Positions 1 to 6,061 of a DNA stretch of 6,574 bases are shown one piece after another. The notes under the pieces were generated by a model. That model had not been told where the DNA came from, ran no database searches, and worked only from the letters and a program-made list of their open reading frames with translations. The DNA is taken from NCBI GenBank assembly GCA_017395715.1, contig JAFQNZ010000019.1, forward strand, positions 1 through 6,574, in the 5' to 3' direction. How positions within the stretch are numbered: position 1 is the first letter of the stretch; every line of letters starts with the position of its first letter. The stretch is from Clostridia bacterium (GTDB taxonomy: Bacteria; Bacillota; Clostridia; Oscillospirales; CAG-272). Position numbers and translations under genes: made by a program.

Positions 1-635
1 CCTGCAATGAAGGACAGGAACGCAGTACCCAGAGATGTCCAAAGCGCTACCACAATACACAGCGGCATGACGTATGAGGCATTCTGGAAGAACAATATTG
101 GCGTATCGATAAGTCCCAGATCAAGCAGTGTACCGTTTACCCAACCGTAAGAGTCGCCGGAGAAGGCAACCTGCCAGATCATGTAAACCGAACCCGAAAT
201 GTTCGGCGCGTAGAATACGAGGGTTACCAAAGCACGAAGCTTCGGAGAAAGCTCGTTAATGAACCAAGCAACAAGGAACGAAAGTATGTAGGATACCGGT
301 CCTGTTACTGCTGCGAAAATCAGTGTGTTCTGAATTGCGAGAATGAAAATATCGTCGTCCAGGAAAAGTCTTGCATAGTTATCCATTGCAATCCAAACCG
401 GAGGCTCGATCATGTTAAAGGATGTAAAACTAAGGAAGAATGATACAAAGACAGGGATGATGGTGAAGGTAAGGAAGATGATGTAGTAAGGGGCAATAAA
501 CGCATACGCGAGCCAGTTAACTCTCATTTCCTTCAGCGTCCATCTGATCTTGGACATGTCTTTTCTCGAAACCGCTTTTTTCTTGGGCGCTTTCTTTGTT
601 TCATTCGTAGCGACATCCGCGACTTTATTTGACAC
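1..635 (-). CDS. ABC sugar transporter permease, MalF/UgpA-type (partial, C-terminus beyond left edge)
   Basis: Integral membrane subunit of a binding-protein-dependent carbohydrate importer; with a partner permease it forms the channel that accepts substrate from the extracellular binding protein encoded just upstream. I read 211 full codons from a GTG at 635-633. That start is chosen because AGGAGAGG lies about 8 nt before it; the first in-frame ATG (557-555) has no such site. The protein opens with a Lys-rich cytosolic tail (about residues 1-40), then hydrophobic segments at about 42-70, 97-125, 133-155 and 188-211. The stretch ALWTSLGTAFLSFIAG at the cut edge is typical of the region just before the EAA loop that contacts the ATPase, so that loop and the last helices are outside the window. 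It follows the binding-protein gene by 92 bp in the same direction, so the two are very likely one operon. Family assignment is firm; the sugar transported cannot be told. Confidence 0.93.
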   Translation of the reverse strand, partial: MSNKVADVATNETKKAPKKKAVSRKDMSKIRWTLKEMRVNWLAYAFIAPYYIIFLTFTIIPVFVSFFLSFTSFNMIEPPVWIAMDNYARLFLDDDIFILAIQNTLIFAAVTGPVSYILSFLVAWFINELSPKLRALVTLVFYAPNISGSVYMIWQVAFSGDSYGWVNGTLLDLGLIDTPILFFQNASYVMPLCIVVALWTSLGTAFLSFIA

Positions 636-680
636 TTGAAAATCCTCTCCTTATTTAGAATTTGATATTATCTCCCATTC

Positions 681-710
681 CCTGCCCTTCGGTCGTTGCC
701 GAAGGGCGGG
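681..710 (-). other. Intercistronic hairpin between binding-protein and permease genes
   Basis: A perfect 9 bp inverted repeat (GCCCTTCGG at 684-692, CCGAAGGGC at 699-707) with a 6 nt loop, extended to 12 bp by two C-G pairs and one wobble. It lies between the stop codon of the binding-protein gene and the ribosome site of the permease gene. No T-run follows on the minus strand, so it is not a standard intrinsic terminator. By analogy with other sugar ABC operons, such a hairpin can protect the upstream message from 3' decay or cause partial readthrough, giving more binding protein than permease. That role is inference. Confidence 0.7.
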
Positions 711-727
711 TGGAAACAACAGTACAG

Positions 728-3700
728 TTATTTTTGATTAAACGAGATAGAAGTATATGCCATACCGAATTCCTGACGCTTTCTGGCGAGTTCCTTATTG
801 ATTTCAATAATGTACTCCTGAAGCGAGTCGGCAGCGTCGGCATGATCATTGTAAACTGCCTTGAATGCGAAGTCTACGTAACGGGAAATAATATAGCTTC
901 CGGGATATTCGGGAACGGCCGAGAGGTGAGCAAACTGCTCAAGCAGGTTGTTCTTCTCGGTTGTGGTCCACGGCAGGGATTCAAGTGCTTCCACATTGGC
1001 GGTGTTGTGCTTCGAAACAGCACCGAGCAGTGCGGTCAATTCGTTAGCGTAAGTGGTCTGCGTTTCAGCCGAAACATACCACTTCATGAATTCCCATGCA
1101 GCAGCGTCTTTTTCTGCAGGTCTGTTTTCGTTTCTAACCATGATGATGGCAGAAACACCGGAAACGGCGTTGTTGTTGCGCCAAATTTCTTCACCGGTTT
1201 CAGCGTCGTTCACAACATAAGCAGGGAGCGGGATAAACTGCCACAGACCCTTGATTTCGGTTGCATATACGCTGAGCTGTGTGTAAGAGGTGTAATCCAT
1301 GATACCGATCGGGATTTCACCGCTTCTGAAACGGTTGGCAAAGTCATACGAAACGGGGAATCTGTGCTGTTCAAAGAACTGACAGAGATATTCGAAAGCC
1401 GAAAGACCAAGGTCGGTATCAATCGCAATTTCGCGTCCGTCATCACCGTAAAGCTCGCCGCCCATCTGATAGAGGAACAGGTTAAGACCGCCAAGAGAGG
1501 TCGGGAATGCTACTTCCATGTGGTTAGCCTGAAGCTTGGGAACGATCGAAAGAAGTTCTTCCCATGTGGAAGGAGGCTGAATGCCAAGATCCATAAAGAT
1601 GTCTGCACGGTAGAAGAGCATCGAGAAGGACTGGGTTTCGGGCAGGCCGTAAACAGTTTCTCTATAGTAGAGATTTTCATCGTCCGAAGTATCGGCAGTA
1701 CCCTTGTTGTCAAAGTAACGAACCGAATGATAGCCCTTCGAAAGAGCAGTCTGATATGCAAACTGACCGAAGGTGAGATTATCACCAATACCGCGGTTGG
1801 CATCGTATGCCCAGTATGCAGCAAGGTCTGCATCAGTCATGACATAAGCTTCGTCAAGTTCCTTCTGGCTGACATCCTTTTCCCAGAAGAGTTCGCGAAG
1901 TGTCAGCGGAACCATCGCAGCAGGCGAGAACCATGAGGTGACTTCGTTGTAACCTGGCATTTCGTCAATGCCCACAACAGCAGAACGGATCGCCCAGTTG
2001 ATAACGTCACCCGAGCCGTGACCCATTGAAATATCGGGACCCACGCCTGCCAGAATGGAAGGAATCAGCGAACCGCCCGCAACGAGTTCGAGCACGGCGC
2101 TTCGTCCGCCACCCTGAGAGTTGTAACCGTTGGTAATGAGGTTACGGATGATCTGTGCCTGGTCACGACCCATCGTGGTCCAAACAACGATCTTGTCTTC
2201 TTCGTTTACTTCGCCGATAACGCCGAGGTTGTTATAGTCGGTAACAAAGCTTGCGAAGAACATCTGAATTTCATACCAAAGAGCGCCAAAGAAACCTTCA
2301 ACCGCATCGGGCTTGGATTTCGAGTTGGGATTCTGAAGCTGAATAAAGTCGAGCTGCAGGGGCTGGCTCATAGAAGTCTGGAGCCAAGTACCGAGAGTAC
2401 CGAGGTTGGATTTCAGGTTGCCAAGGTTCTTGGCGATGTTGCTTTCCTTAGCACCCATCTTTTCAAGAAGACGAGCGACGGTTTCAAGCGTCTTGGAGTG
2501 AGAACCGGCGGTACCGGTTACTTCTTCGAATTCTTTTGCGAGTTCAAAGAGCTCTTCAGCCTGTCTGGAAAGTTCATCAACGTCATCACGCATAATGTCG
2601 TAGAAACCGTAGTCACGGTTGGAGTCAGGTGTTGCACCGGTGATACGGAGGATCTTGATGTAAATGTCGTTAACCGTGGTCATGGATTTGGAAACGCGCT
2701 TCAGAATATCCGCCATGTTACCAAAGGAAGCTTCGAACTCAAGGTCATTGGTTCCTTCCTTTAAATAAATGCGATAGATCTGAACCTTGCCGTCCTCACC
2801 CCTGCCGGAGTTAAGACCTTTAACCTGCCAGTCATCACTGTAGTTGAACTGAAGGTTGTAAGCTTCTTCAAAAGGAACCACAGCTTCGTCTTCGCCGGCA
2901 AGCTTCACGCGAAGTGTTCTCGAGGAGAATGTACCTTCCAGAACACTCTGCTTGAAACGAAGCACGATGTTATAGAAGCCGGATTCGGGAACGGTTACCG
3001 AGTAACGTACCCACTGACCGAAAGTCTGCCACTTTTCACCGCCGTCACCGCCGAGCGTGTTCATCAAAACAAGGGCAGCATCCTGAGGCTGTGTGATCGA
3101 GCTGGTTCTGTCGTTGGTGGCGTAGATGGTGTTGTCGGAAGTTGCCGAAGGATATTCAGCCTGAATGCGGATCGCTTCGCCGCTGTAATCCTTGGCGCCG
3201 AGTTTCGAATAGTAATCGTAGTATTCCTGATACGACTGAAGAGTCGATTCACCGACCTTACCTTCATTAGGTGTCAGTTTGATTTCGGAAATGAACATAG
3301 CCTCACGCTGTGCTTCAAGAGCCAGAGTGGTTTCGCCTTTATACATATAGAAAAGAAGCGGCTGTGTTTCATAACCGGAGGAGTCCATACAAGCGTAGGT
3401 TCTCCATTCGGGCGTCTGTTCTTTGTCGGCTTTGACTTCGTTGCCGTAGTTGTCAGTCTTAAACTTCGGCACTTCGTTGCCGCTGGCATCGGTGGTCATT
3501 TCCACCTTGCCATCCTTTTGGTTAAAGGAATCGAGTTTATCTGTCCAAACCTTGGTCAGAGTCAAGAAGCGCGCTTCATAGAAAGGAAGACGACCGTTGA
3601 TGTAAAGTGAACGCTCAATCGAGGTGGTCTTGGAGTCTTCGCCTGTGTCTCCGTCGTTGGCATAATACTTCATAGAGATGTTGTATTTGCCTTTTTCGGG

Positions 3701-4174
3701 AAGGTCAAAGCGCCAACCCACCGTGCCTTCGCCGGGAAGGTAGATGCACTTTACGCCATCCTTGGTCTGAAGGATCGCGATCTGTCCTTCATGTGTGATT
3801 GCATTTTCGTCAGCAACGTACTTGTCAACGCGCTCACCGTCGGTGCCGGTAATGTGCAGCTTGCAAGAAGCGCTGTCACAATCGCAGTGGTATGCATCGG
3901 TGATATCTTTTGCATAATTGAAGAGCGCATCACCCTTCAGCACCACTTCGGTAGGTTTAAGCGATTCGCCACCGGTCTGAAGGAAGTTTCGGTTCTTCTT
4001 CAGATACTCGGTGTATTTGATTGCGCTGAGGATGTCTGTCAACGAATCGGATTGGGTGCCGGGAGTCGAAGCAGCTTTGCTTTCAGCAGCACCGGACACC
4101 GTGATGCAGGGACAAACAAGAATCAGCACAGCGAGAAACGCCGCGAGCAGTTTGGTAAGTGTCTTGTGTTTCAT
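728..4174 (-). CDS. Large secreted extracellular solute-binding protein (family 1-like) with N-terminal beta-sandwich domains
   Basis: Probable substrate-capture protein of the carbohydrate ABC importer whose permease follows. The start ATG (4174-4172) has AGGAGG at 4190-4185, 10 nt away. Residues 1-29 form a signal peptide (Lys-rich start, hydrophobic core at about 9-26, likely cut near SGA/A). Residues about 125-302 and 335-513 each read as a beta-rich carbohydrate-binding-like domain (for example GWRFDLPEKGKYNISMKYYA at 153-172, and the parallel WVRYSVTVPESGFYNIVLRF at 388-407). Residues about 524-650 are a mostly helical linker. Residues about 660-1148 form the solute-binding domain, shown by IVVWTT at 662-667, PETQSFSMLFYRADIFMDLG at 845-864 followed by PPSTWEELLS, GEIPIGIMDYTS at 952-963, and AAWEFMKWYVSAETQTTYAN at 1025-1044. 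Usual family members are about 400-550 aa, so this is at least double. No clear lipobox is present. The C-terminal domain call is strong; the beta-domain calls rest on pattern only; the ligand is unknown. Confidence 0.9.
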   Translation of the reverse strand: MKHKTLTKLLAAFLAVLILVCPCITVSGAAESKAASTPGTQSDSLTDILSAIKYTEYLKKNRNFLQTGGESLKPTEVVLKGDALFNYAKDITDAYHCDCDSASCKLHITGTDGERVDKYVADENAITHEGQIAILQTKDGVKCIYLPGEGTVGWRFDLPEKGKYNISMKYYANDGDTGEDSKTTSIERSLYINGRLPFYEARFLTLTKVWTDKLDSFNQKDGKVEMTTDASGNEVPKFKTDNYGNEVKADKEQTPEWRTYACMDSSGYETQPLLFYMYKGETTLALEAQREAMFISEIKLTPNEGKVGESTLQSYQEYYDYYSKLGAKDYSGEAIRIQAEYPSATSDNTIYATNDRTSSITQPQDAALVLMNTLGGDGGEKWQTFGQWVRYSVTVPESGFYNIVLRFKQSVLEGTFSSRTLRVKLAGEDEAVVPFEEAYNLQFNYSDDWQVKGLNSGRGEDGKVQIYRIYLKEGTNDLEFEASFGNMADILKRVSKSMTTVNDIYIKILRITGATPDSNRDYGFYDIMRDDVDELSRQAEELFELAKEFEEVTGTAGSHSKTLETVARLLEKMGAKESNIAKNLGNLKSNLGTLGTWLQTSMSQPLQLDFIQLQNPNSKSKPDAVEGFFGALWYEIQMFFASFVTDYNNLGVIGEVNEEDKIVVWTTMGRDQAQIIRNLITNGYNSQGGGRSAVLELVAGGSLIPSILAGVGPDISMGHGSGDVINWAIRSAVVGIDEMPGYNEVTSWFSPAAMVPLTLRELFWEKDVSQKELDEAYVMTDADLAAYWAYDANRGIGDNLTFGQFAYQTALSKGYHSVRYFDNKGTADTSDDENLYYRETVYGLPETQSFSMLFYRADIFMDLGIQPPSTWEELLSIVPKLQANHMEVAFPTSLGGLNLFLYQMGGELYGDDGREIAIDTDLGLSAFEYLCQFFEQHRFPVSYDFANRFRSGEIPIGIMDYTSYTQLSVYATEIKGLWQFIPLPAYVVNDAETGEEIWRNNNAVSGVSAIIMVRNENRPAEKDAAAWEFMKWYVSAETQTTYANELTALLGAVSKHNTANVEALESLPWTTTEKNNLLEQFAHLSAVPEYPGSYIISRYVDFAFKAVYNDHADAADSLQEYIIEINKELARKRQEFGMAYTSISFNQK

Positions 4175-4551
4175 TTGCCTGTTTCCTCCTGAAGATTTTT
4201 TTCACTCCCCTTCCAAAAAAAGGAAAGCGAAGCTGCCGCCACAGCTTCAGGCAATCGGAAGATCCGATAAAGCCGAGCGACAAACTGAGAAAGTTGAAGT
4301 ACAACCGGGAAACGCCCATGTCGGTAAGAGATCCATCAAGCGAAAACAATGCCCCGAAATCCTGCGCAGAATTTCGAAGCAATGTAAAAAGTCGTCAGAT
4401 GTCGTTACCGACAATCACACAAGCGGCAAAACTCGGTCGAAATGGTTCCGCAAACTGCGGCTTCTCTCGAAACAAGAGGCAACAAGGTGATCAAAACTTC
4501 CCATAAGCAAAAGTGCTGAAAATGAGAAGCTCTGCCAAGGGCTTATTTGTT
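4175..4551 (-). promoter_or_regulatory. Long structured 5' leader of the ABC operon (candidate cis-regulatory RNA)
   Basis: The distance from the predicted transcription start (about 4551) to the ATG at 4174 is about 375 nt, far longer than a plain leader, and I find no convincing gene in it. Structures visible on the minus strand, in order: CCGCA-GTT-TGCGG (4460-4448); TGTCG-GTAA-CGACA with a GNRA-type loop (4413-4400); a 13 bp stem including three G-T wobbles with a GCGC loop (4380-4351); a long-range 9 bp match TGTCGGTAA (4413-4405) with TTACCGACA (4327-4319) that encloses the 13 bp stem and competes with the GNRA hairpin; and GAAGCTG-TGGCGG-CAGCTTC (4248-4229) followed by a T-run (4221-4215). 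A closing helix around a hairpin, with alternative pairings and a terminator-like element near the ribosome site, is riboswitch-like. It matches no riboswitch class I can recognise. Confidence 0.45.
4215..4248 (-). terminator. Terminator-like hairpin in the leader, possible attenuator
   Basis: A perfect 7 bp stem, GAAGCTG (4248-4242) with CAGCTTC (4235-4229), loop of 6, followed after 7 nt by seven T (4221-4215) on the minus strand. The gap between stem and T-run makes it weaker than a standard terminator. It ends about 40 nt before the start codon of the binding-protein gene, where a conditional terminator would sit. Its 5' arm overlaps CCTGAAG (4251-4245), which is also complementary to the start of the Shine-Dalgarno region (4194-4188). 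Confidence 0.35.
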
Positions 4552-4583
4552 GTTTCTATCATATCATAAAGGGCTTTTGTTGT
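4537..4583. repeat. Direct-repeat pair overlapping the ABC operon promoter (candidate operator)
   Basis: On the plus strand AAGGGCTTTTGTTGT (4569-4583) and AAGGGCTTATTTGTTGT (4537-4553) are identical except for a 2 bp insertion. Their TTGTTGT parts are exactly 30 bp apart, about three helical turns. The first copy covers the end of the -35 box and most of the spacer, the second covers the predicted start site, and the -10 box lies between them. A protein bound to both would block RNA polymerase. The regulator is not encoded in the window. Confidence 0.45.
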
Positions 4584-4586
4584 CAA
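4558..4586 (-). promoter_or_regulatory. Sigma-A promoter of the ABC transporter operon
   Basis: A consensus -35 box TTGACA (4586-4581), a 17 bp spacer and a -10 box TATGAT (4563-4558), all on the minus strand and pointing at the binding-protein gene. Transcription should begin near 4551. A second TATGAT at 4568-4563 has a spacer of only 12 bp and is not favoured. The strength of this promoter suggests that control comes from a repressor or the leader rather than from weak basal initiation. Confidence 0.85.
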
Positions 4587-4599
4587 GGACAAAATCACA

Positions 4600-5016
4600 C
4601 CCCGTCATGCACCGCTCACCCTGTTTCCGCGCTCTTTTCACACTTTCTTCACAGGTTGGGACACTATTTATTCACACGTGTCCGCGCGTGTCATTGAAAA
4701 AATACAAAAATCATCCCCTGTTAGTAAATTGGAGTTACGCAAGAATAGAGTCAGATAGGCACAATATCTTGTTTTGGCAGGTCGTTTCGGCGTATATTTT
4801 GTCACTTAGCACATAATGCGTAAATTTTAGTTACCCGTCAGCATCATAGCGACGACATTTTTGCCACTTTCTGCCATTTGTGCAGACTACACAAAATTAG
4901 GCTTGTATTTTCTACACTCGCTCACAGAGTTGTCATGGAGCACCATTTCGTACACGCACCCGTGCGTTTCTCGTCTTTACACCTCCATACACCCTTCCCT
5001 GCCCTTCTATGATGAC
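4600..5016. other. Intergenic stretch without a recognised gene
   Basis: No reading frame here has a ribosome site plus a plausible protein; the two plus-strand frames that cross it are low-complexity and unsupported. It holds an imperfect palindrome at 4877-4895, an 8 bp palindrome ACACGTGT at 4674-4681, three TTCACA words at 4637, 4648 and 4671, and a 13 bp word at 4995-5007 shared with the intercistronic hairpin at 678-690. I find no good promoter pair on either strand within it. Confidence 0.6.
4877..4895. repeat. Imperfect 19 bp palindrome, operator-like
   Basis: TTTGTGCAG (4877-4885), centre A at 4886, then CTACACAAA (4887-4895): nine-base arms with one mismatch. The single-base centre suits a dimeric protein binding site on DNA better than an RNA hairpin. 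It lies about 290 bp upstream of the ABC operon promoter and 120 bp beyond the terminator of the Cys-rich operon, so its target is unclear. Confidence 0.35.
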
Positions 5017-5045
5017 AAAAAAACAAAGCCCCGAAGGGCTTTGTT
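5017..5045 (-). terminator. Intrinsic terminator of the DUF6472-DUF6062 operon
   Basis: On the minus strand AACAAAGCCC (5045-5036), a TTCG tetraloop, and GGGCTTTGTT (5031-5022) form a perfect 10 bp stem that runs straight into a T-tract (through 5017). It begins 12 nt after the TAA at 5058. The UUCG loop closed by C-G is an unusually stable hairpin. The plus-strand reading has no useful T-run, so it works in one direction only. Confidence 0.95.
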
Positions 5046-5057
5046 GAGATTATATGC

Positions 5058-5768
5058 TTATTTTTCAAGTCTCTCCCCGGAAAGAAAACGGATCGCGCGT
5101 TCCACCGAGTCTTTGGCATTGCCCCAAGGCTCATCTTCGTAGCGATAATCAAACTTTTTGCAAAAATGCGAGACATCGCCGCACAGTTCATCGAGATAGG
5201 TATACGCAGGAAGCGAGAAATCCTCGTAAAGCGCCGCATATTTTTTCTTATTCAGCGTTTTGGAGGCAGCCGTCAGTATCAGAGAGAGATGCTCAAGGCA
5301 AATACACTTCTGATTTCTCACTTTTTTTACAAATTCGGGGTCATTTTCCCACATATACACAGCATTTGAAAGCATTCTCGTGAGGTTACGATTCACCTTG
5401 CCGCAGACATAGCAGTCCTCGCGAAGCGCCGCAATGCGTTTGGCGCCCTTATCGGCACTTGTGCCGAAGATTCCCTTTTTGTTGAGCAGAGCATTCAATT
5501 CGTCAAGGTGACTTTCGAGCATCAAGGCAAGCGGCAAACGCTTCTGCCGGCGGAGCATTTTGGAAAAATGATCGGCGCAGAAGCCCTGTTCGTTGGTTTT
5601 GATGCGAATATCCGGCTCCATCATGGAAGCGCCGAGGATCAGATCAAGCTCGTCTTCCTCAAGTTTTTTGGAAACGGTGCAAAGCGGACAGATACACTCT
5701 CCGCGCTCTTTTGCCTCAATGGCCTCTTCAAACGCCTCGTTGATCGGTATGGTATAAATAGTTTCCAT
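5058..5768 (-). CDS. DUF6062-like Cys/His-rich protein of unknown function
   Basis: A 236 aa soluble protein with no signal peptide or membrane segment. From memory it matches DUF6062, a clostridial family of unknown function; the opening YTIPINEAFEEAIE, the CPLC motif and LGASMMEPDIRIKTN are characteristic. Visible metal- or thiol-type residues: C25, C27, C30 (CICPLC); C64 and H67 (CADH); C119 and C122 (CYVC); C155, C157 and H160 (CICLEH); and C196, H201, C203. The CxxC/CxxH pair occurs twice with almost the same spacing (33 and 34 intervening residues), pointing to an internal duplication and possibly two zinc sites. The start at 5768 follows AAGGAAGGTGAG in the 14 bp gap after the upstream gene, so the two are translated from one message. 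A strong terminator follows. Cytosolic location is inferred; no enzymatic motif is seen. Confidence 0.85.
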   Translation of the reverse strand: METIYTIPINEAFEEAIEAKERGECICPLCTVSKKLEEDELDLILGASMMEPDIRIKTNEQGFCADHFSKMLRRQKRLPLALMLESHLDELNALLNKKGIFGTSADKGAKRIAALREDCYVCGKVNRNLTRMLSNAVYMWENDPEFVKKVRNQKCICLEHLSLILTAASKTLNKKKYAALYEDFSLPAYTYLDELCGDVSHFCKKFDYRYEDEPWGNAKDSVERAIRFLSGERLEK

Positions 5769-5782
5769 GCACTCACCTTCCT

Positions 5783-5995
5783 TTAATTCTGCTTTTGTAC
5801 GCTCTTGTACTCATCGTAAAACTTAAAATACGGGCAGCCCGGATTGTAGCCGGAAAGGAAACGAACAGTTTCGTCTTCGTCAAGACATTGGCGACAGCTA
5901 TATGACTGGTAAAACTCGTCAAAATCGTAAAACTCGCAGTTTTCGCAGTTCGATACCACCTGTTTTGCCGCTTTTTTGGCAGTTTTCTTTTCCAT
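5783..5995 (-). CDS. Small DUF6472-like Cys-rich protein
   Basis: A 70 aa protein opening with a Lys-rich stretch (EKKTAKKAAK), then CENC (C17, C20), CRQC (C34, C37), and CPYFKFYDEYKSVQKQ with C54. The order CxxC, acidic aromatic stretch, CxxC, DEDE-x3-RFLSG, CPY, DEY matches DUF6472 as I remember it; function is unknown. The four paired Cys could hold one zinc ion, with C54 extra. The ATG at 5995 is preceded by AGGAGGT (6007-6001) at 5 nt. A longer overlapping frame upstream in another phase has no such support. It is the first gene of a two-gene operon with the DUF6062-like protein, and its own sigma-A promoter lies just upstream, giving a leader of about 30 nt. Family call is likely; role not known. 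Confidence 0.82.
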   Translation of the reverse strand: MEKKTAKKAAKQVVSNCENCEFYDFDEFYQSYSCRQCLDEDETVRFLSGYNPGCPYFKFYDEYKSVQKQN

Positions 5996-6032
5996 TCCGC
6001 ACCTCCTGGTTGCACTTTTGGTCTATATTTTT

Positions 6033-6061
6033 ATTTTACCACAAAATGCGTCATTTGTAAA
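6033..6061 (-). promoter_or_regulatory. Sigma-A promoter of the DUF6472-DUF6062 operon
   Basis: On the minus strand TTTACA (6061-6056), a 17 bp spacer and TAAAAT (6038-6033). Initiation is expected near 6026, about 30 nt before the ATG at 5995, which leaves room for the AGGAGGT ribosome site and no further leader structure. Confidence 0.78.

Noticed and set aside
662..1936. Plus-strand open frame of 424 codons
   Set aside because: It lies almost wholly antisense to the solute-binding protein gene, begins in the intercistronic gap without a ribosome site, and its translation shows no recognisable family. The minus-strand reading is clearly coding.
4328..4350. Catabolite control (cre) site in the ABC operon leader
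   Set aside because: The best candidate, around AAGCGAAAACA on the plus strand, misses several of the conserved positions of the TGWNANCGNTNWCA pattern.
4083..4382. Minus-strand 99 codon frame in the ABC operon leader
   Set aside because: It needs a TTG start without a ribosome site, overlaps the start of the binding-protein gene by 92 bp in another phase, and shows no family likeness. A translated leader peptide in this region cannot be fully excluded.
4547..5142. Plus-strand frames of about 90 codons in the gap
   Set aside because: They have no Shine-Dalgarno site or promoter, have a composition unlike protein, and run through the promoter of the ABC operon or into the DUF6062-like gene.
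5679..5687. CPLC in the DUF6062-like protein as a thioredoxin-type active site
   Set aside because: No thioredoxin-fold context surrounds it, and the matching CxxH partners with duplicated spacing fit a metal site better.
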